The position numbers were made by a program, and so were the translations under genes. The notes under the pieces were generated by a model, which was given only the letters and a program-made list of their open reading frames with translations, ran no database searches and was not told the DNA's origin. DNA of 64,000 nucleotides from Shewanella sairae (GTDB lineage Bacteria; Pseudomonadota; Gammaproteobacteria; Enterobacterales; Shewanellaceae), in contig NZ_JAKILT010000012.1 of NCBI RefSeq assembly GCF_023283535.1, forward strand, positions 1 through 64,000, in the 5' to 3' direction. Positions 56,119-64,000 of this stretch are shown here, in pieces (within the stretch, counting starts at the first letter, position 1; every line of letters starts with the position of its first letter).

Positions 56119-57066
56119 GTGGTTACAAGGATCTCCGCTATGTCGACATTGTCTATTATCTTGCCGTTACTTTTGATGGCAAGTTTAGGTTACTTCTTTA
56201 CCGTGAGAGAGACGTTTACTAAAGAACATATTGCGGGGATAAGCCAGTTTACTTTTTATCTTTCAATTCCTGCGTTTCTGTTTATCAATATGTACCAAGC
56301 GGATCTAGCTAAAAGTTTTGATCCAAAAAGTTTGGCCAGTTTTTATCTGCCGGTGTTATTGATATACGCTGTAAGTGCGACTCTGTATGCGTGGCTAAAC
56401 CGAGACCTGCCGAGTACCAATACTCCTAGCGTAGTATTTGGTTTAGGTTGTAGTTACTCAAACACAATTTTAGTCGGACTTCCGGTCATAGTGGGTGCAC
56501 TAGGCGAAGCAATGATAGGTAATGTTTTTGCGATTATTACTTTCCACAGTGCATTGTTGTTTTCGTTAACGCTTGTAATAGGACATAAGCAAGATGCTGA
56601 AGGGGTTGGACTTTGGTCTCTGTTAAAAGGAATCGTGTTTAATCCTATAGTGTTGAGCTTGTCGGCGGGCTTAGCCTTAAACCTATTGCAAATCCCTTTA
56701 GTTGATGAGTTAGCAAACGGATTAACTTTGTTAAGCACACCAGCATTAGCGTGCGCTTTGTTTGTTTTGGGGGCTAACTTAAGTTTTTATAAGATTTCTC
56801 AAGATTGGCAGCTTGCGCTGACATCATCGTTAATTAAACTGGTTCTATTGCCATTATGTGTTTATTTAGTGGGCTTATATGGTTTTAATTTGGGAGCTGA
56901 AAACCTAGCCGTAGTAGTGTTACTCAGTGCTTCGCCACTTGGGGTTAATGCTTATCTTATCGCTATGCAAGTTAAGGCGCTGCAATCGGTTATTGCGAGT
57001 ACTGTAGTCCTATCAACAATGCTATCGGTGATAACCATGAGTATATGGTTAGCTATTTTACTGTGA
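56119..57066 (+). CDS. AEC-family (auxin efflux carrier-like) transporter
   Basis: Inner-membrane protein of 315 residues with about ten TM helices in two repeats (about 10-150 and 165-310), the usual AEC layout. It shows NMYQADLAKSF after TM2 and GLGCSYSNTILVGLPVIVGALGE (about 110-132), a family hallmark. Bacterial members move malate, malonate or other organic acids; the substrate here is unknown. GTG start at 56119 with AGGAG 10 bases before; ATG 56140 with AAGGA is a possible alternative. Confidence 0.85.
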   Translation: MVTRISAMSTLSIILPLLLMASLGYFFTVRETFTKEHIAGISQFTFYLSIPAFLFINMYQADLAKSFDPKSLASFYLPVLLIYAVSATLYAWLNRDLPSTNTPSVVFGLGCSYSNTILVGLPVIVGALGEAMIGNVFAIITFHSALLFSLTLVIGHKQDAEGVGLWSLLKGIVFNPIVLSLSAGLALNLLQIPLVDELANGLTLLSTPALACALFVLGANLSFYKISQDWQLALTSSLIKLVLLPLCVYLVGLYGFNLGAENLAVVVLLSASPLGVNAYLIAMQVKALQSVIASTVVLSTMLSVITMSIWLAILL

Positions 57067-57185
57067 TGTGAGCCATGGGCAGCTCTAAGCATAAGTGTAC
57101 TGGTGTGGTTCAATAAGAGGTAAAGAATTATTGTTTAGCACTCGTGTTTGGCTAGGTTGTGCCATTTTCTGACTATGCTTTTTTA

Positions 57186-57201
57186 CGCAAGTTTACTTGC
57201 G
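57186..57201. repeat. Short palindrome after the AEC gene
   Basis: CGCAAGT-TT-ACTTGCG. The loop is too short for a stable hairpin, so it may be an operator or remnant. No T-tract follows. Confidence 0.4.
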
Positions 57202-57227
57202 AGCAGTGCTTTTTAATTGGTTGAAGA

Positions 57228-57257
57228 TTAGATAACGCCTTTTACTGCATTATCTAA
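57228..57257. repeat. Inverted repeat between AEC and FMN-binding genes
   Basis: TTAGATAA / TTATCTAA, 8 bp with a 14-base spacer, between two convergent genes. No T-tract; function unknown. Confidence 0.35.
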
Positions 57258-57316
57258 CCAACAAATATTACAACGAGGCACTTTGGTTTACTTCTATTTG
57301 GTTTACGCCTATTGAG

Positions 57317-58981
57317 TTAATGGTGCTGTTGAACTTTATTTTTGGGTCGTGACAGCTCTGCTGGGCTAAGAATATAAACATCCTCTGAATAAAAGTCGTT
57401 AGTTTGTGCCATGTTCCACCAATCATTCCATGGTCCAGCTATGTCATTGTCATTAAGTAGTTCATTGGGCTTTAGTGGCTCAATCAAACTGCCAACAGAC
57501 ATCAATAAGCCATAGGGGGTGCGGCGTTTTAGCATTTGCGGCTGCAGTTTGTCGGGGGTATCGAGTCCCATGCTGCCCACTAACTCAAAAAAGCTCTTTA
57601 ACGTATTATGGTGATAATTTTTAACCCGCTCACTTTTAGTCGTGACATTAAGAGCTTTGCTACGGGCAGGATCTTGAGTGGCAATGCCGGTAGGACATAA
57701 ATTGGTATTACAATGCCTTGATTGAATACAACCAAGAGATAGCATCATGGTTCTTGCAGCGTTGACTGTATCGGCGCCCATGGCTATTTTGGCCAGCAGA
57801 TCAAAACTTGATGCCGTTTTACCTGAAGCAATAATTTTTATTTTATCTCTAAGCCCACAACCTGTAAGCGCGTTATGGACAAAATATACAGCTTCTAAGC
57901 ACATCATGCCTAAGCGGTTTGTAAACTCAACAGGTGCCGCTCCTGTGCCGCCTTCAGCACCATCAACAGTGATGAAGTCTGGTGTGATACCTGTTTCTAT
58001 CATGGCTTTACACAGCCCGAGAAATTCAACCGGGTTGCCCAGGCACAACTTAAAACCGACAGGTTTACCGCCACTGAGTTCCCTTAGAGTCTTAACAAAG
58101 TTCAATAGCGCTTTGGGCGTTGTACACTCAGGGTTAACCGCTGGTGAAACACAGTCAACTCCTTTGGGGATTTGACGTATGGTGGCTATTTCATCGGTGA
58201 TTTTTGCAGCGGGTAAAACGCCGCCATGACCGGGTTTGGCTCCTTGACTCAGCTTTATCTCAATCATTTTTATCTGTGGACGAGTGGCCATGGCTTTAAA
58301 GCTATCTGGATTAAAGTTACCGCTATTATCACGACAGCCAAATAGCCCTGAGCCAATTTGCCAAACAATATCGCCTTGATGCTTTAAATGATAAGGGCTG
58401 ACACCACCTTCGCCAGTATTGTGATAGCAGCCCGCTTTAAGTGCACCAAGGTTAAGTGATTCAATTGCATTGCTGCTAAGAGAACCAAAACTCATGGCTG
58501 AAATATTGAAATAAGACGCTTGATAAGGTTGTGTGCAGTCAGGACCGCCGATTTTCACTTTTTTAGCGCTGTCATGAACCTCTTTTGGGTGTAAGGATTG
58601 CCATAGGCTAAGGTAATTATCCTCCAGTAAGTTTCGCTGGGTGCCAAAGGCAATGGTATCTCTGACGTTTTTAGAGCGTTGATAAACTAACGAGCGTTGT
58701 TCTCGATTAAAAGGGGTTTCCTCGGTGTCGTTGGCAATAAAGTATTGCTGAATTTCGACTCGGTAGGACTCGAGGAAATAACGCAGGTACGCTACAACGG
58801 GGTAAAGACGGTTTAATGTATGGCGACTATGATACATGTCGAAATAGCCAACAGCGGTATAGATTAAGGTAAAAGTGAAAACTAAGCTTGGAAATGCGCC
58901 TGTACTGTTTAGCATATAGTTGATGGCGAGTAGGTTTCCGAAGGTGGCAATGATCCAATAGACCTTTTGCATAATCGTCAT
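57317..58981 (-). CDS. FMN-binding glutamate synthase-family protein
   Basis: Protein of 554 residues. Two N-terminal TM helices (about 5-22 and 26-45) anchor a domain equal to the FMN/Fe-S half of GltB: ISAMSFGSLSSNAIESLNLGA, HNTGEGGVSPYH, KLSQGAKPGHGGVLPAAKI, VDGAEGGTGAAP and CNTNLCPTGIATQDP with a Cys cluster. There is no glutaminase domain, so it is not a normal glutamate synthase. Members are widespread, with uncertain substrate. It is single and convergent with the AEC gene; no partner gene is apparent. Confidence 0.85.
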   Translation of the reverse strand: MTIMQKVYWIIATFGNLLAINYMLNSTGAFPSLVFTFTLIYTAVGYFDMYHSRHTLNRLYPVVAYLRYFLESYRVEIQQYFIANDTEETPFNREQRSLVYQRSKNVRDTIAFGTQRNLLEDNYLSLWQSLHPKEVHDSAKKVKIGGPDCTQPYQASYFNISAMSFGSLSSNAIESLNLGALKAGCYHNTGEGGVSPYHLKHQGDIVWQIGSGLFGCRDNSGNFNPDSFKAMATRPQIKMIEIKLSQGAKPGHGGVLPAAKITDEIATIRQIPKGVDCVSPAVNPECTTPKALLNFVKTLRELSGGKPVGFKLCLGNPVEFLGLCKAMIETGITPDFITVDGAEGGTGAAPVEFTNRLGMMCLEAVYFVHNALTGCGLRDKIKIIASGKTASSFDLLAKIAMGADTVNAARTMMLSLGCIQSRHCNTNLCPTGIATQDPARSKALNVTTKSERVKNYHHNTLKSFFELVGSMGLDTPDKLQPQMLKRRTPYGLLMSVGSLIEPLKPNELLNDNDIAGPWNDWWNMAQTNDFYSEDVYILSPAELSRPKNKVQQHH

Positions 58982-59134
58982 AAAGCATTCCTTTGTTGCT
59001 GACTTCTATAAAGCATAGGTTTATTGAACGCTATCGGTAACGTTTAAGCAAACTTGTTTTAATACTTTCTAAACTAAACAAAATATGAGTATATTAGCAA
59101 AGTACTTGGGATACAGATGCAAAAGGAGATTATT

Positions 59135-59635
59135 GTGATTATTACTGAGACAGATAGGCTTATTCTGCGTCATTTTGAAGCTAAGGATACCAAAGCCATC
59201 TTTCTGCTAAATAGTATTCCTGAAATACTGACTTATATACCTGGCGAGCCGATGACATCCATTACTCAGGCTGAGCAAATTTTTGAAAATGTCATAACTA
59301 AGAGCTACCAAGAGCGTGGTTATGGACGCTGGGCGGTAGAGCATAAAGCAGACGGTAAGGTGATAGGGTTTTGTGGACCAACTTTTATTACTGAGTTTAA
59401 TGAAGTAGAGCTTGGTTACCGTTATTTACCTCAATATTGGGGGCAGGGTATAGGTTATGAAGCTGGTATTGCCGCTTTAGAGCAATTTAAGGATTATGGC
59501 ATAGACGAAGCGATAGCTTTGATATTGCTGGGTAACAAAGGCTCAGAAGGTGTTGCGCGTAAGGTGGGGATGACCGAACGCAATAGAGCTAAATTTATGG
59601 GTCATAAAGTGAATGTGTTTCATAAAGTGCTCTAA
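59135..59635 (+). CDS. GNAT-family N-acetyltransferase (RimJ/RimL type)
   Basis: Protein of 166 residues. Starts MIITETDRLILRHFEAKD, typical of the RimJ/RimL-like branch. The acetyl-CoA region GYRYLPQYWGQGIGYEAGIAALEQ (about 92-115) carries the QxxGxG/A pattern, followed by GNKGSEGVARKVGM. GTG 59135 is preferred because AAGGAG stands 7 bases before it; ATG 59117 would start upstream of that site. The acceptor (ribosomal protein or small molecule) is unknown. Closed by the bidirectional terminator at 59650-59678, facing fur. Confidence 0.85.
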   Translation: MIITETDRLILRHFEAKDTKAIFLLNSIPEILTYIPGEPMTSITQAEQIFENVITKSYQERGYGRWAVEHKADGKVIGFCGPTFITEFNEVELGYRYLPQYWGQGIGYEAGIAALEQFKDYGIDEAIALILLGNKGSEGVARKVGMTERNRAKFMGHKVNVFHKVL

Positions 59636-59649
59636 GGTAAAATAGATAC

Positions 59650-59678
59650 AAAAAAACCAGCTATTAGCTGGTTTTTTG
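59650..59678. terminator. Bidirectional terminator between GNAT gene and fur
   Basis: AAAAAACCAGCT / AGCTGGTTTTTT stem with loop ATT and A/T tails on both sides. Confidence 0.85.
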
Positions 59679-59692
59679 TTTTGTATGCAAAA

Positions 59693-60124
59693 TTATGCGT
59701 CGCCGTGGTCGCACTCATCGTTAGTGCATACGCCATAAAGATATAAGCTGTGGTTTGTTAGCTTGATATTGTGCTTCATTGCGATTTCATCTTGACGACG
59801 TTCAATCATTTCGTCAGAAAATTCGATAACTTTACCGCAAGATAAACACACTAAATGGTCGTGGTGATGTTGAGAAGATAACTCAAATACCGCTTTACCA
59901 CTCTCAAAATGATGACGAGTTACAATGCCTGCATCGTCAAATTGGTTAAGAACGCGATATACCGTCGCAAGACCGATCTCTTCACCCATGTCGAGTAACT
60001 TCTTATAGAGGTCCTCAGCACTAATATGTTGATTCTCTGGCGCTTGCATCAATTCTAGAATTTTGACTCGTGGTAAGGTCACTTTCAAACCCGCTTTCTT
60101 TAGCGCTTGATTTCCATCTGTCAT
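59693..60124 (-). CDS. fur: Ferric uptake regulator Fur
   Basis: Dimeric iron-dependent repressor of 143 residues (E. coli 148). Starts MTDGNQALKKAGLKVTLPRVKIL as in E. coli. DNA-binding winged helix (about 1-82), then metal and dimerisation domain with the His-rich HHHDHLVCLSCGKVIEF (about 85-103) and the C-terminal CTNDECDHGDA. I chose ATG 60124 from the family start; the ORF can extend to 60157. No convincing Fur box was seen upstream. Confidence 0.96.
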   Translation of the reverse strand: MTDGNQALKKAGLKVTLPRVKILELMQAPENQHISAEDLYKKLLDMGEEIGLATVYRVLNQFDDAGIVTRHHFESGKAVFELSSQHHHDHLVCLSCGKVIEFSDEMIERRQDEIAMKHNIKLTNHSLYLYGVCTNDECDHGDA

Positions 60125-60392
60125 TATTGATCTCTTGATTGCAGAACGATTAGCCATAAGTTAATCAGTTCATTTGTGGGTATTCAAACCATTATATGTG
60201 TACAAATTGAAAACTTAAACCTTTGATCTAGCAATAAAGCCTCTAAAGCAAATAAAAGCCATTAACTAGATATAAAACAAGCAATTTAAGCATACTTTTT
60301 GTATTGTTATTACCCATTTATACTAACGCCTAATGTCATCTATGCCTACAAAAAGGCAAAATAATAACCAAGACCAATAAAAAGGACTGTAG

Positions 60393-61118
60393 ATGTATCA
60401 ACAGATTGTAATATTGACTGGCGCAGGGATCTCTGCTGAATCTGGATTACGTACCTTTCGAGATCAAGACGGCTTGTGGGAGGAACATAAAATAGAAGAG
60501 GTTGCTACACCTGAAGGTTATGCTAATAACCCCGAGCTAGTTGAAGGTTTTTATAACGATAGATGGCAGCAGTTTCATAACGGCGATATAGAGCCTAATG
60601 CGGGGCATATTGCGCTGGCTAAATTAGAGCAAGAGTTTCAAGGGGAGCTATTAGTCATTACGCAAAACATTGATGACTTACATGAGAGAGCAGGCTCAAG
60701 ACGTTTGTTGCATATGCATGGTGAATTATCCAAAGGGCGTTGTCCTCGCTCGCAACAAACTTTTTTATTAAGAGAACCTTTTGGTCCAGAGCATTGTTGC
60801 ACTTGCTGTATCCCCGCGCAAAGGCTTAGACCACATGTTGTTTGGTTTGGCGAAATGCCTTTTGGGCTGGATAGAATTCAACATGCACTTGATACCTGTG
60901 ACCTATTTATCGCAATTGGGACTTCAGGTACTGTTTACCCTGCTGCAGGTTTTGTTGATACCGCTAATCATCACGGGGCACAAACTGTTGAAGTAAACCT
61001 AGTAACAGCAGATCGCCATAGTCAGTTTCAATATCATTTAGAAGGTAAGGCGAGTGAGTTAGTGCCGAAACTTGTCGATGATATTCTTAGCGGGAAAATA
61101 GTCAGCAATGTGCTCTAG
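60393..61118 (+). CDS. cobB: Sir2-type NAD-dependent protein deacylase, CobB-like
   Basis: Sirtuin of 241 residues. NAD-binding LTGAGISAESGLRTFRD (about 7-23), catalytic and NAD motifs ITQNIDDLHERAGS (about 91-104) with catalytic His in HMHGEL (about 110), and the zinc ribbon Cys: RCPRSQ and HCCTCC. It removes acetyl or succinyl groups from lysines; the class III Tyr/Arg pair expected for desuccinylases is seen here only as an approximate EHxxxxR pattern, so specificity is open. It lies next to fur, divergent, with a 268-base gap. Confidence 0.92.
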   Translation: MYQQIVILTGAGISAESGLRTFRDQDGLWEEHKIEEVATPEGYANNPELVEGFYNDRWQQFHNGDIEPNAGHIALAKLEQEFQGELLVITQNIDDLHERAGSRRLLHMHGELSKGRCPRSQQTFLLREPFGPEHCCTCCIPAQRLRPHVVWFGEMPFGLDRIQHALDTCDLFIAIGTSGTVYPAAGFVDTANHHGAQTVEVNLVTADRHSQFQYHLEGKASELVPKLVDDILSGKIVSNVL

Positions 61119-61173
61119 CACGTTGCTTGTATTTAGGTGTGGATTATGAAAAGTAAGCTTTGGGGTTGATGAG

Positions 61174-61632
61174 ATGCTACAAACAACGAAATTTAATGGT
61201 ATTGCTATTATCATGCGCGGACTTCCGGGAAGCGGAAAGAGCTACTGGGCAGAAGAATATGTAAATAGCCTACCAAAGTCTGATGAGACAGAATCATTTA
61301 AAATATGCTCTACAGATGAGTTTTTTTATCATGATGGTGAATATCGTTTCAATCCAAAACATTTGTCTAAGTACCATCAGCTTAACTTAACTCGGTTCAT
61401 TCATGCTATTGCCAGCAAAGTTCCTGTGGTGATTTGTGATAATACTAATATGGCGCAGTGGGAGTTTGAAGCTTATTGTGATGCGGCGAAATCTGAAGGC
61501 TATCAAATTCAAATACAACAAGTCGGTGAGCCTAAAAATAAACAGCACCAGCTTTTATGTGCAGATAGGAATAAGCACCGTGTTCCGCTGAAAAGTATTA
61601 TTAGAATGGCGCAGGGCTTTGAGACGCTTTAA
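61174..61632 (+). CDS. P-loop kinase-like protein (AAA_33, NEDD4BP2-like)
   Basis: Protein of 152 residues. P-loop RGLPGSGKSYWAEEY (about 14-28), acidic STDEFF (about 46-51), and VVICDNTN (about 88-95), followed by HRVPLKSIIRMAQGFE. This matches the polynucleotide-kinase-like branch found in NEDD4-binding protein 2 and bacterial relatives. It likely phosphorylates a nucleic-acid or small-molecule substrate in the cytosol; the substrate is unknown. ATG 61174 is preceded by a weak GGGTTGATGAG site. It follows cobB by 55 bases and may share its transcript. Confidence 0.8.
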   Translation: MLQTTKFNGIAIIMRGLPGSGKSYWAEEYVNSLPKSDETESFKICSTDEFFYHDGEYRFNPKHLSKYHQLNLTRFIHAIASKVPVVICDNTNMAQWEFEAYCDAAKSEGYQIQIQQVGEPKNKQHQLLCADRNKHRVPLKSIIRMAQGFETL

Positions 61633-61776
61633 CTCGGTAAGTATATGTTAAATAGTCGCTTTAACGGATTACTTTAGGACTCTCTTCTGAGTGCGTTTAC
61701 GCCATTTGTGGTTGCAAGGCTTAGCACTTTTGACTTCAAATGTGACATAGCATTTTTTATACGTTATCAAGCCAAC

Positions 61777-61803
61777 GCTCACTTATTACCATTTCAAGTG
61801 AGC
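61777..61803. repeat. Hairpin in the gap after the kinase gene
   Basis: GCTCACTT (61777-61784) / AAGTGAGC (61796-61803), perfect 8-bp arms, 11-base loop, no T-tract. Confidence 0.4.
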
Positions 61804-62154
61804 AGCTGGGTTTCCTCAGAGTTAATTTTTACGTTACTTGAATGGTCTCGCTCTCCCTCCTATCTTTTAATCTGATTGACTAAGGTATTGCTTCATTGTT
61901 TGGCGAAATGACACAACTGGTCATTGCGCTGACAAGATGACATCGTGTAGCAAAGCCTCCGTCAACATAGGCTCTTATTGCACTTTTGCAATTTGACATT
62001 AGCTTATGCCAATCAGTGTAAAAATATGGTAACCATTTTGGAGTGTTTTTAGTCGCAGACTTTTGCGTTGAAAACTTCACAAGGGGACAACCATGCTTGC
62101 CGTTATTCGCCTTGAATGAGTTTGCCAAAAACGTTCTGAGTCGATTCATGCTTT

Positions 62155-62168
62155 ATACCGACTGGTAT
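62155..62168. promoter_or_regulatory. TetR-type operator candidate before the MBL hydrolase
   Basis: Perfect palindrome ATACC-GACT-GGTAT, 17 bases before the start codon and just before the AAAAGG ribosome site. It resembles NemR/YxaF-type TetR operators (ACC-N4-GGT). No TetR gene is in the window, so the regulator would act from elsewhere. Confidence 0.5.
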
Positions 62169-62185
62169 TACATAAAAGGATTCGT

Positions 62186-63097
62186 ATGATGGTACGTAAA
62201 ATGTTCGGTATGCTATTTATTTCTATTTACCTGTTACTTAACAGTATTACTAACGCATATGCAGTAGGTGATATCTCGGTAGACGCATTTAAAGGTGCGA
62301 CTGCTACCGTTAACTCCTATCTTTTTTCAAATGGTAAATCTCTGATTGTTATGGATGTTCAGCGCTCAACCAGTGAGGCTGAAAAGCTTGCCGAAGTGAT
62401 TGACGCCAAAGGGCTGCCTTTGAGTTTTATTCTGATTAGTCATGGGCACCCTGATCACTATATCGGTATGAATTTACTCATGGAAAAATTCCCAGCAGCG
62501 AAAGTTGTTGTCGCAAACAATGATATAAAAAAAGATATTATTGGCTTTTCTACCTGGATGGAAAGTGTTGGCTGGCTTGATAATGAACCCGCTCTAAAGC
62601 CTAAGTCAGCTCTGAATCCAAAAGGTTTTGACTATGAGAATAATATCTCGGTTATAAGTGGAGATCGACTGGCCTTCAGTGACGGTGGAGAACTCAAGCT
62701 TGAAACTCGGTATCTACCTGCTGAGGCAAATCATGTTACAACTATTTATGTAGATGGCTTGAACAGTTTATTTACCTCAGATCTTGGTTATAACAAGGTA
62801 CATTTGTGGATGGGGCAAGGGGTAACCGATGAACATATTAAAAATTGGAAGGCGCAACTGCTTGAATTTAATAACGCCTATGAGGATCCGACTTTAGTTA
62901 TCTACCCAGGGCATGGCGACGCGACAAATAGTGGGTTATTCAAAGCAATGATTGATTATATTGATGATTTTCAGTCGATTACTAAAACTGCGAGTTCAAG
63001 AGCTGAAGCAATGGCTGCAATGAAAGAGCGGTATCCTGACTATAAAGAAGCAGACTTCTTACTTAAGTACAGCGTTGACTTTCATGTAGAAGAGTAG
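62186..63097 (+). CDS. Secreted MBL-fold metallo-hydrolase
   Basis: Protein of 303 residues with an N-terminal signal peptide (about 1-27, MLFISIYLLLNSITNAYA). Metallo-beta-lactamase-fold motif ISHGHPDHY (about 92-100, HxHxDH) with a later His in PGHGDATNSG (about 249) and Asp in FTSDLGY. Likely a periplasmic or outer-face hydrolase; the substrate is unknown. AAAAGG precedes ATG 62186. A palindromic operator is close upstream, so it seems inducible. Monocistronic, with a strong terminator at 63122-63153. Confidence 0.88.
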   Translation: MMVRKMFGMLFISIYLLLNSITNAYAVGDISVDAFKGATATVNSYLFSNGKSLIVMDVQRSTSEAEKLAEVIDAKGLPLSFILISHGHPDHYIGMNLLMEKFPAAKVVVANNDIKKDIIGFSTWMESVGWLDNEPALKPKSALNPKGFDYENNISVISGDRLAFSDGGELKLETRYLPAEANHVTTIYVDGLNSLFTSDLGYNKVHLWMGQGVTDEHIKNWKAQLLEFNNAYEDPTLVIYPGHGDATNSGLFKAMIDYIDDFQSITKTASSRAEAMAAMKERYPDYKEADFLLKYSVDFHVEE

Positions 63098-63121
63098 GTG
63101 TTAGCACTTTCCAGTTATTAA

Positions 63122-63153
63122 AAAAGCCCATAGATTTGCATCTATGGGCTTTT
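63122..63153. terminator. Bidirectional terminator between MBL gene and fusA2
   Basis: AAAAGCCCATAGAT / ATCTATGGGCTTTT stem with loop TTGC, between convergent genes. Confidence 0.85.
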
Positions 63154-63195
63154 GTTAAAGATTAAAACTCTAAAGAGTCATAACTAAATTAATAG

Positions 63196-64000
63196 TTACT
63201 TCTTAGCAGCTCTTTCTTTAACTTCAGCGATAACTTTCTCAGAAACACTGTTTGGACACTGGCTGTAGTGAGCGAATTCCATAGAGAATTGGCCACGACC
63301 AGAAGTCATAGTACGTAGTGAACCGATGTAACCGAACATTTCTGAAAGCGGTACGTCAGCCTTAATACGAACACCAGTAACACCAGCGTTTTGGTCTTTG
63401 ATCATACCACGACGACGGTTAAGGTCACCAATTACGTCACCAACGTTGTCATCTGGGCTGAATACGTCAACGTTCATGATAGGCTCAAGAAGTTGTGCGC
63501 CAGCTTTTGGCATAGATTGACGGAATGCGCCTTTAGCAGCGATTTCGAACGCGATAGCTGACGAGTCAACTGCGTGGAAAGCACCATCTTTAAGTTCGAA
63601 TTCAACGTCTAACACAGGGAAACCAGCAACAGTACCGGTGTTCATCATGCTAGCAAAACCTTTCTCAACTGCTGGCCAGAATTCCTTAGGAACGTTACCA
63701 CCAACAACAGAAGATTTGAACGTTAGGCCAGTGTTAGCTTCGCCTGGACGGATAACATAGTCGATCTTACCGAACTGACCAGAACCACCAGATTGCTTCT
63801 TGTGCGTGTAGCTATCTTCGATTTCACGAGTGATAGTTTCACGGTATGCAACTTGAGGCTCACCTACAATTAGCTCAACGCCGTATGTACGCTTAAGGAT
63901 GTCTACCTTAATGTCTAGGTGAAGCTCACCCATACCTTTAAGGATAGTTTCACCTGAGTCTTCGTCAGTTTCTACGCGGAAAGATGGATCTTCAGCAATC
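63196..64000 (-). CDS. fusA2: Elongation factor G, second copy (3' part, cut by window end)
   Basis: C-terminal part of an EF-G: the frame is open to the window end ([20 protein letters not shown] just before the ATG at 63933 shows that ATG is internal). Domain IV segment [16 protein letters not shown], domain V with [25 protein letters not shown], and the end [13 protein letters not shown] moves tRNA and mRNA during translocation. The next gene downstream is the convergent MBL gene, not tuf, so this is not the str-operon copy; I call it fusA2. The N-terminal GTPase domain is outside the window. Confidence 0.85.
   Translation of the reverse strand, partial: IAEDPSFRVETDEDSGETILKGMGELHLDIKVDILKRTYGVELIVGEPQVAYRETITREIEDSYTHKKQSGGSGQFGKIDYVIRPGEANTGLTFKSSVVGGNVPKEFWPAVEKGFASMMNTGTVAGFPVLDVEFELKDGAFHAVDSSAIAFEIAAKGAFRQSMPKAGAQLLEPIMNVDVFSPDDNVGDVIGDLNRRRGMIKDQNAGVTGVRIKADVPLSEMFGYIGSLRTMTSGRGQFSMEFAHYSQCPNSVSEKVIAEVKERAAKK

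Larger units (their letters stand above)
61633..62185. other. 553-bp gap upstream of the MBL hydrolase
   Basis: No convincing gene. A minus-strand frame of 89 codons (61880-62149) shows no family similarity, so I treat it as chance. The gap holds a hairpin at 61777-61803 (GCTCACTT / AAGTGAGC, 11-base loop) and a TetR-type operator candidate at 62155-62168. Its sequence could be a remnant of something lost. Confidence 0.45.

Noticed and set aside
60125..60392. Fur box upstream of fur
   Set aside because: No stretch came close to the 19-bp Fur consensus, so autoregulation is not claimed.
61880..62149. Minus-strand 89-codon open frame in the gap before the MBL gene
   Set aside because: No recognisable family, odd composition, no ribosome site, and it overlaps the control region of the next gene.
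1..64000. CRISPR array, prophage or defence island
   Set aside because: No regular spaced repeats, phage structural genes or known defence proteins were seen; the window is mostly core genome.

Overview
The window looks like a chromosomal segment of a marine gammaproteobacterium, most probably Shewanella. Reasons: moderate G+C; the block RND pumps - gltA - sdhCDAB - sucABCD - fur - sirtuin, which I recall as the Shewanella arrangement (not checked against a database); the yejK/yejL/yejM group; a small multiheme c-type cytochrome; and many stand-alone signalling genes. It is mostly core genome. The only clear mobile DNA is an IS66-family end at the left edge.

Layout. 1-954: end of an IS66 element with a partial tnpA, inserted into and truncating a YjjU-type patatin gene. 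1150-4450: purine nucleoside salvage (nupC, xapA) with a divergent XapR-like LysR regulator and a strong inverted-repeat operator candidate. 4500-11450: DUF2057 protein, CorA, DUF3135, an HD-GYP protein, a 2OG-Fe(II) oxygenase and a PhoPQ-like two-component pair. 11735-14907: ABC importer of the PhnCDE/putative selenate type, with a frameshifted binding protein and a fused double permease. 14971-22311: small membrane protein, RecX-like protein, LysE exporter, NadE, a hypothetical, an alpha/beta hydrolase and a membrane diguanylate cyclase. 22772-28993: tiny triheme cytochrome, tRNA-Pro(GGG), yejM-yejL divergent from yejK, a PTPS-like protein and an M23 peptidase. 29052-34982: DUF2062, comEC, then msbA-lpxK-ycaR. 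35053-43385: a secreted hypothetical and a three-gene RND efflux operon. 43856-55153: gltA divergent from sdhCDAB-sucABCD. 55396-63097: small hypothetical, AEC transporter, FMN-binding glutamate synthase-like protein, GNAT, fur, cobB-type sirtuin, P-loop kinase and a secreted MBL-fold hydrolase. 63196-64000: the 3' part of a second EF-G gene, cut by the window end.

How the genes work together. gltA and sdh-suc encode citrate synthase, succinate dehydrogenase, the E1 and E2 of 2-oxoglutarate dehydrogenase, and succinyl-CoA synthetase. Their shared 430-bp divergent region carries one near-palindromic CRP-type site and one site with a perfect right half. msbA-lpxK-ycaR and yejM serve lipid A synthesis, transport and control. 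xapA-nupC takes up and phosphorolyses purine nucleosides.

The items most worth a second look are the slippery-type heptamer exactly at the frameshift in the ABC binding protein, the 74-residue triheme cytochrome with a palindrome just upstream, the IS66 truncation that supplies the patatin stop codon, the tandem PTPS-like protein, and two unassigned operators (upstream of the LysR gene and of the MBL hydrolase). I found no CRISPR array, prophage or defence island.
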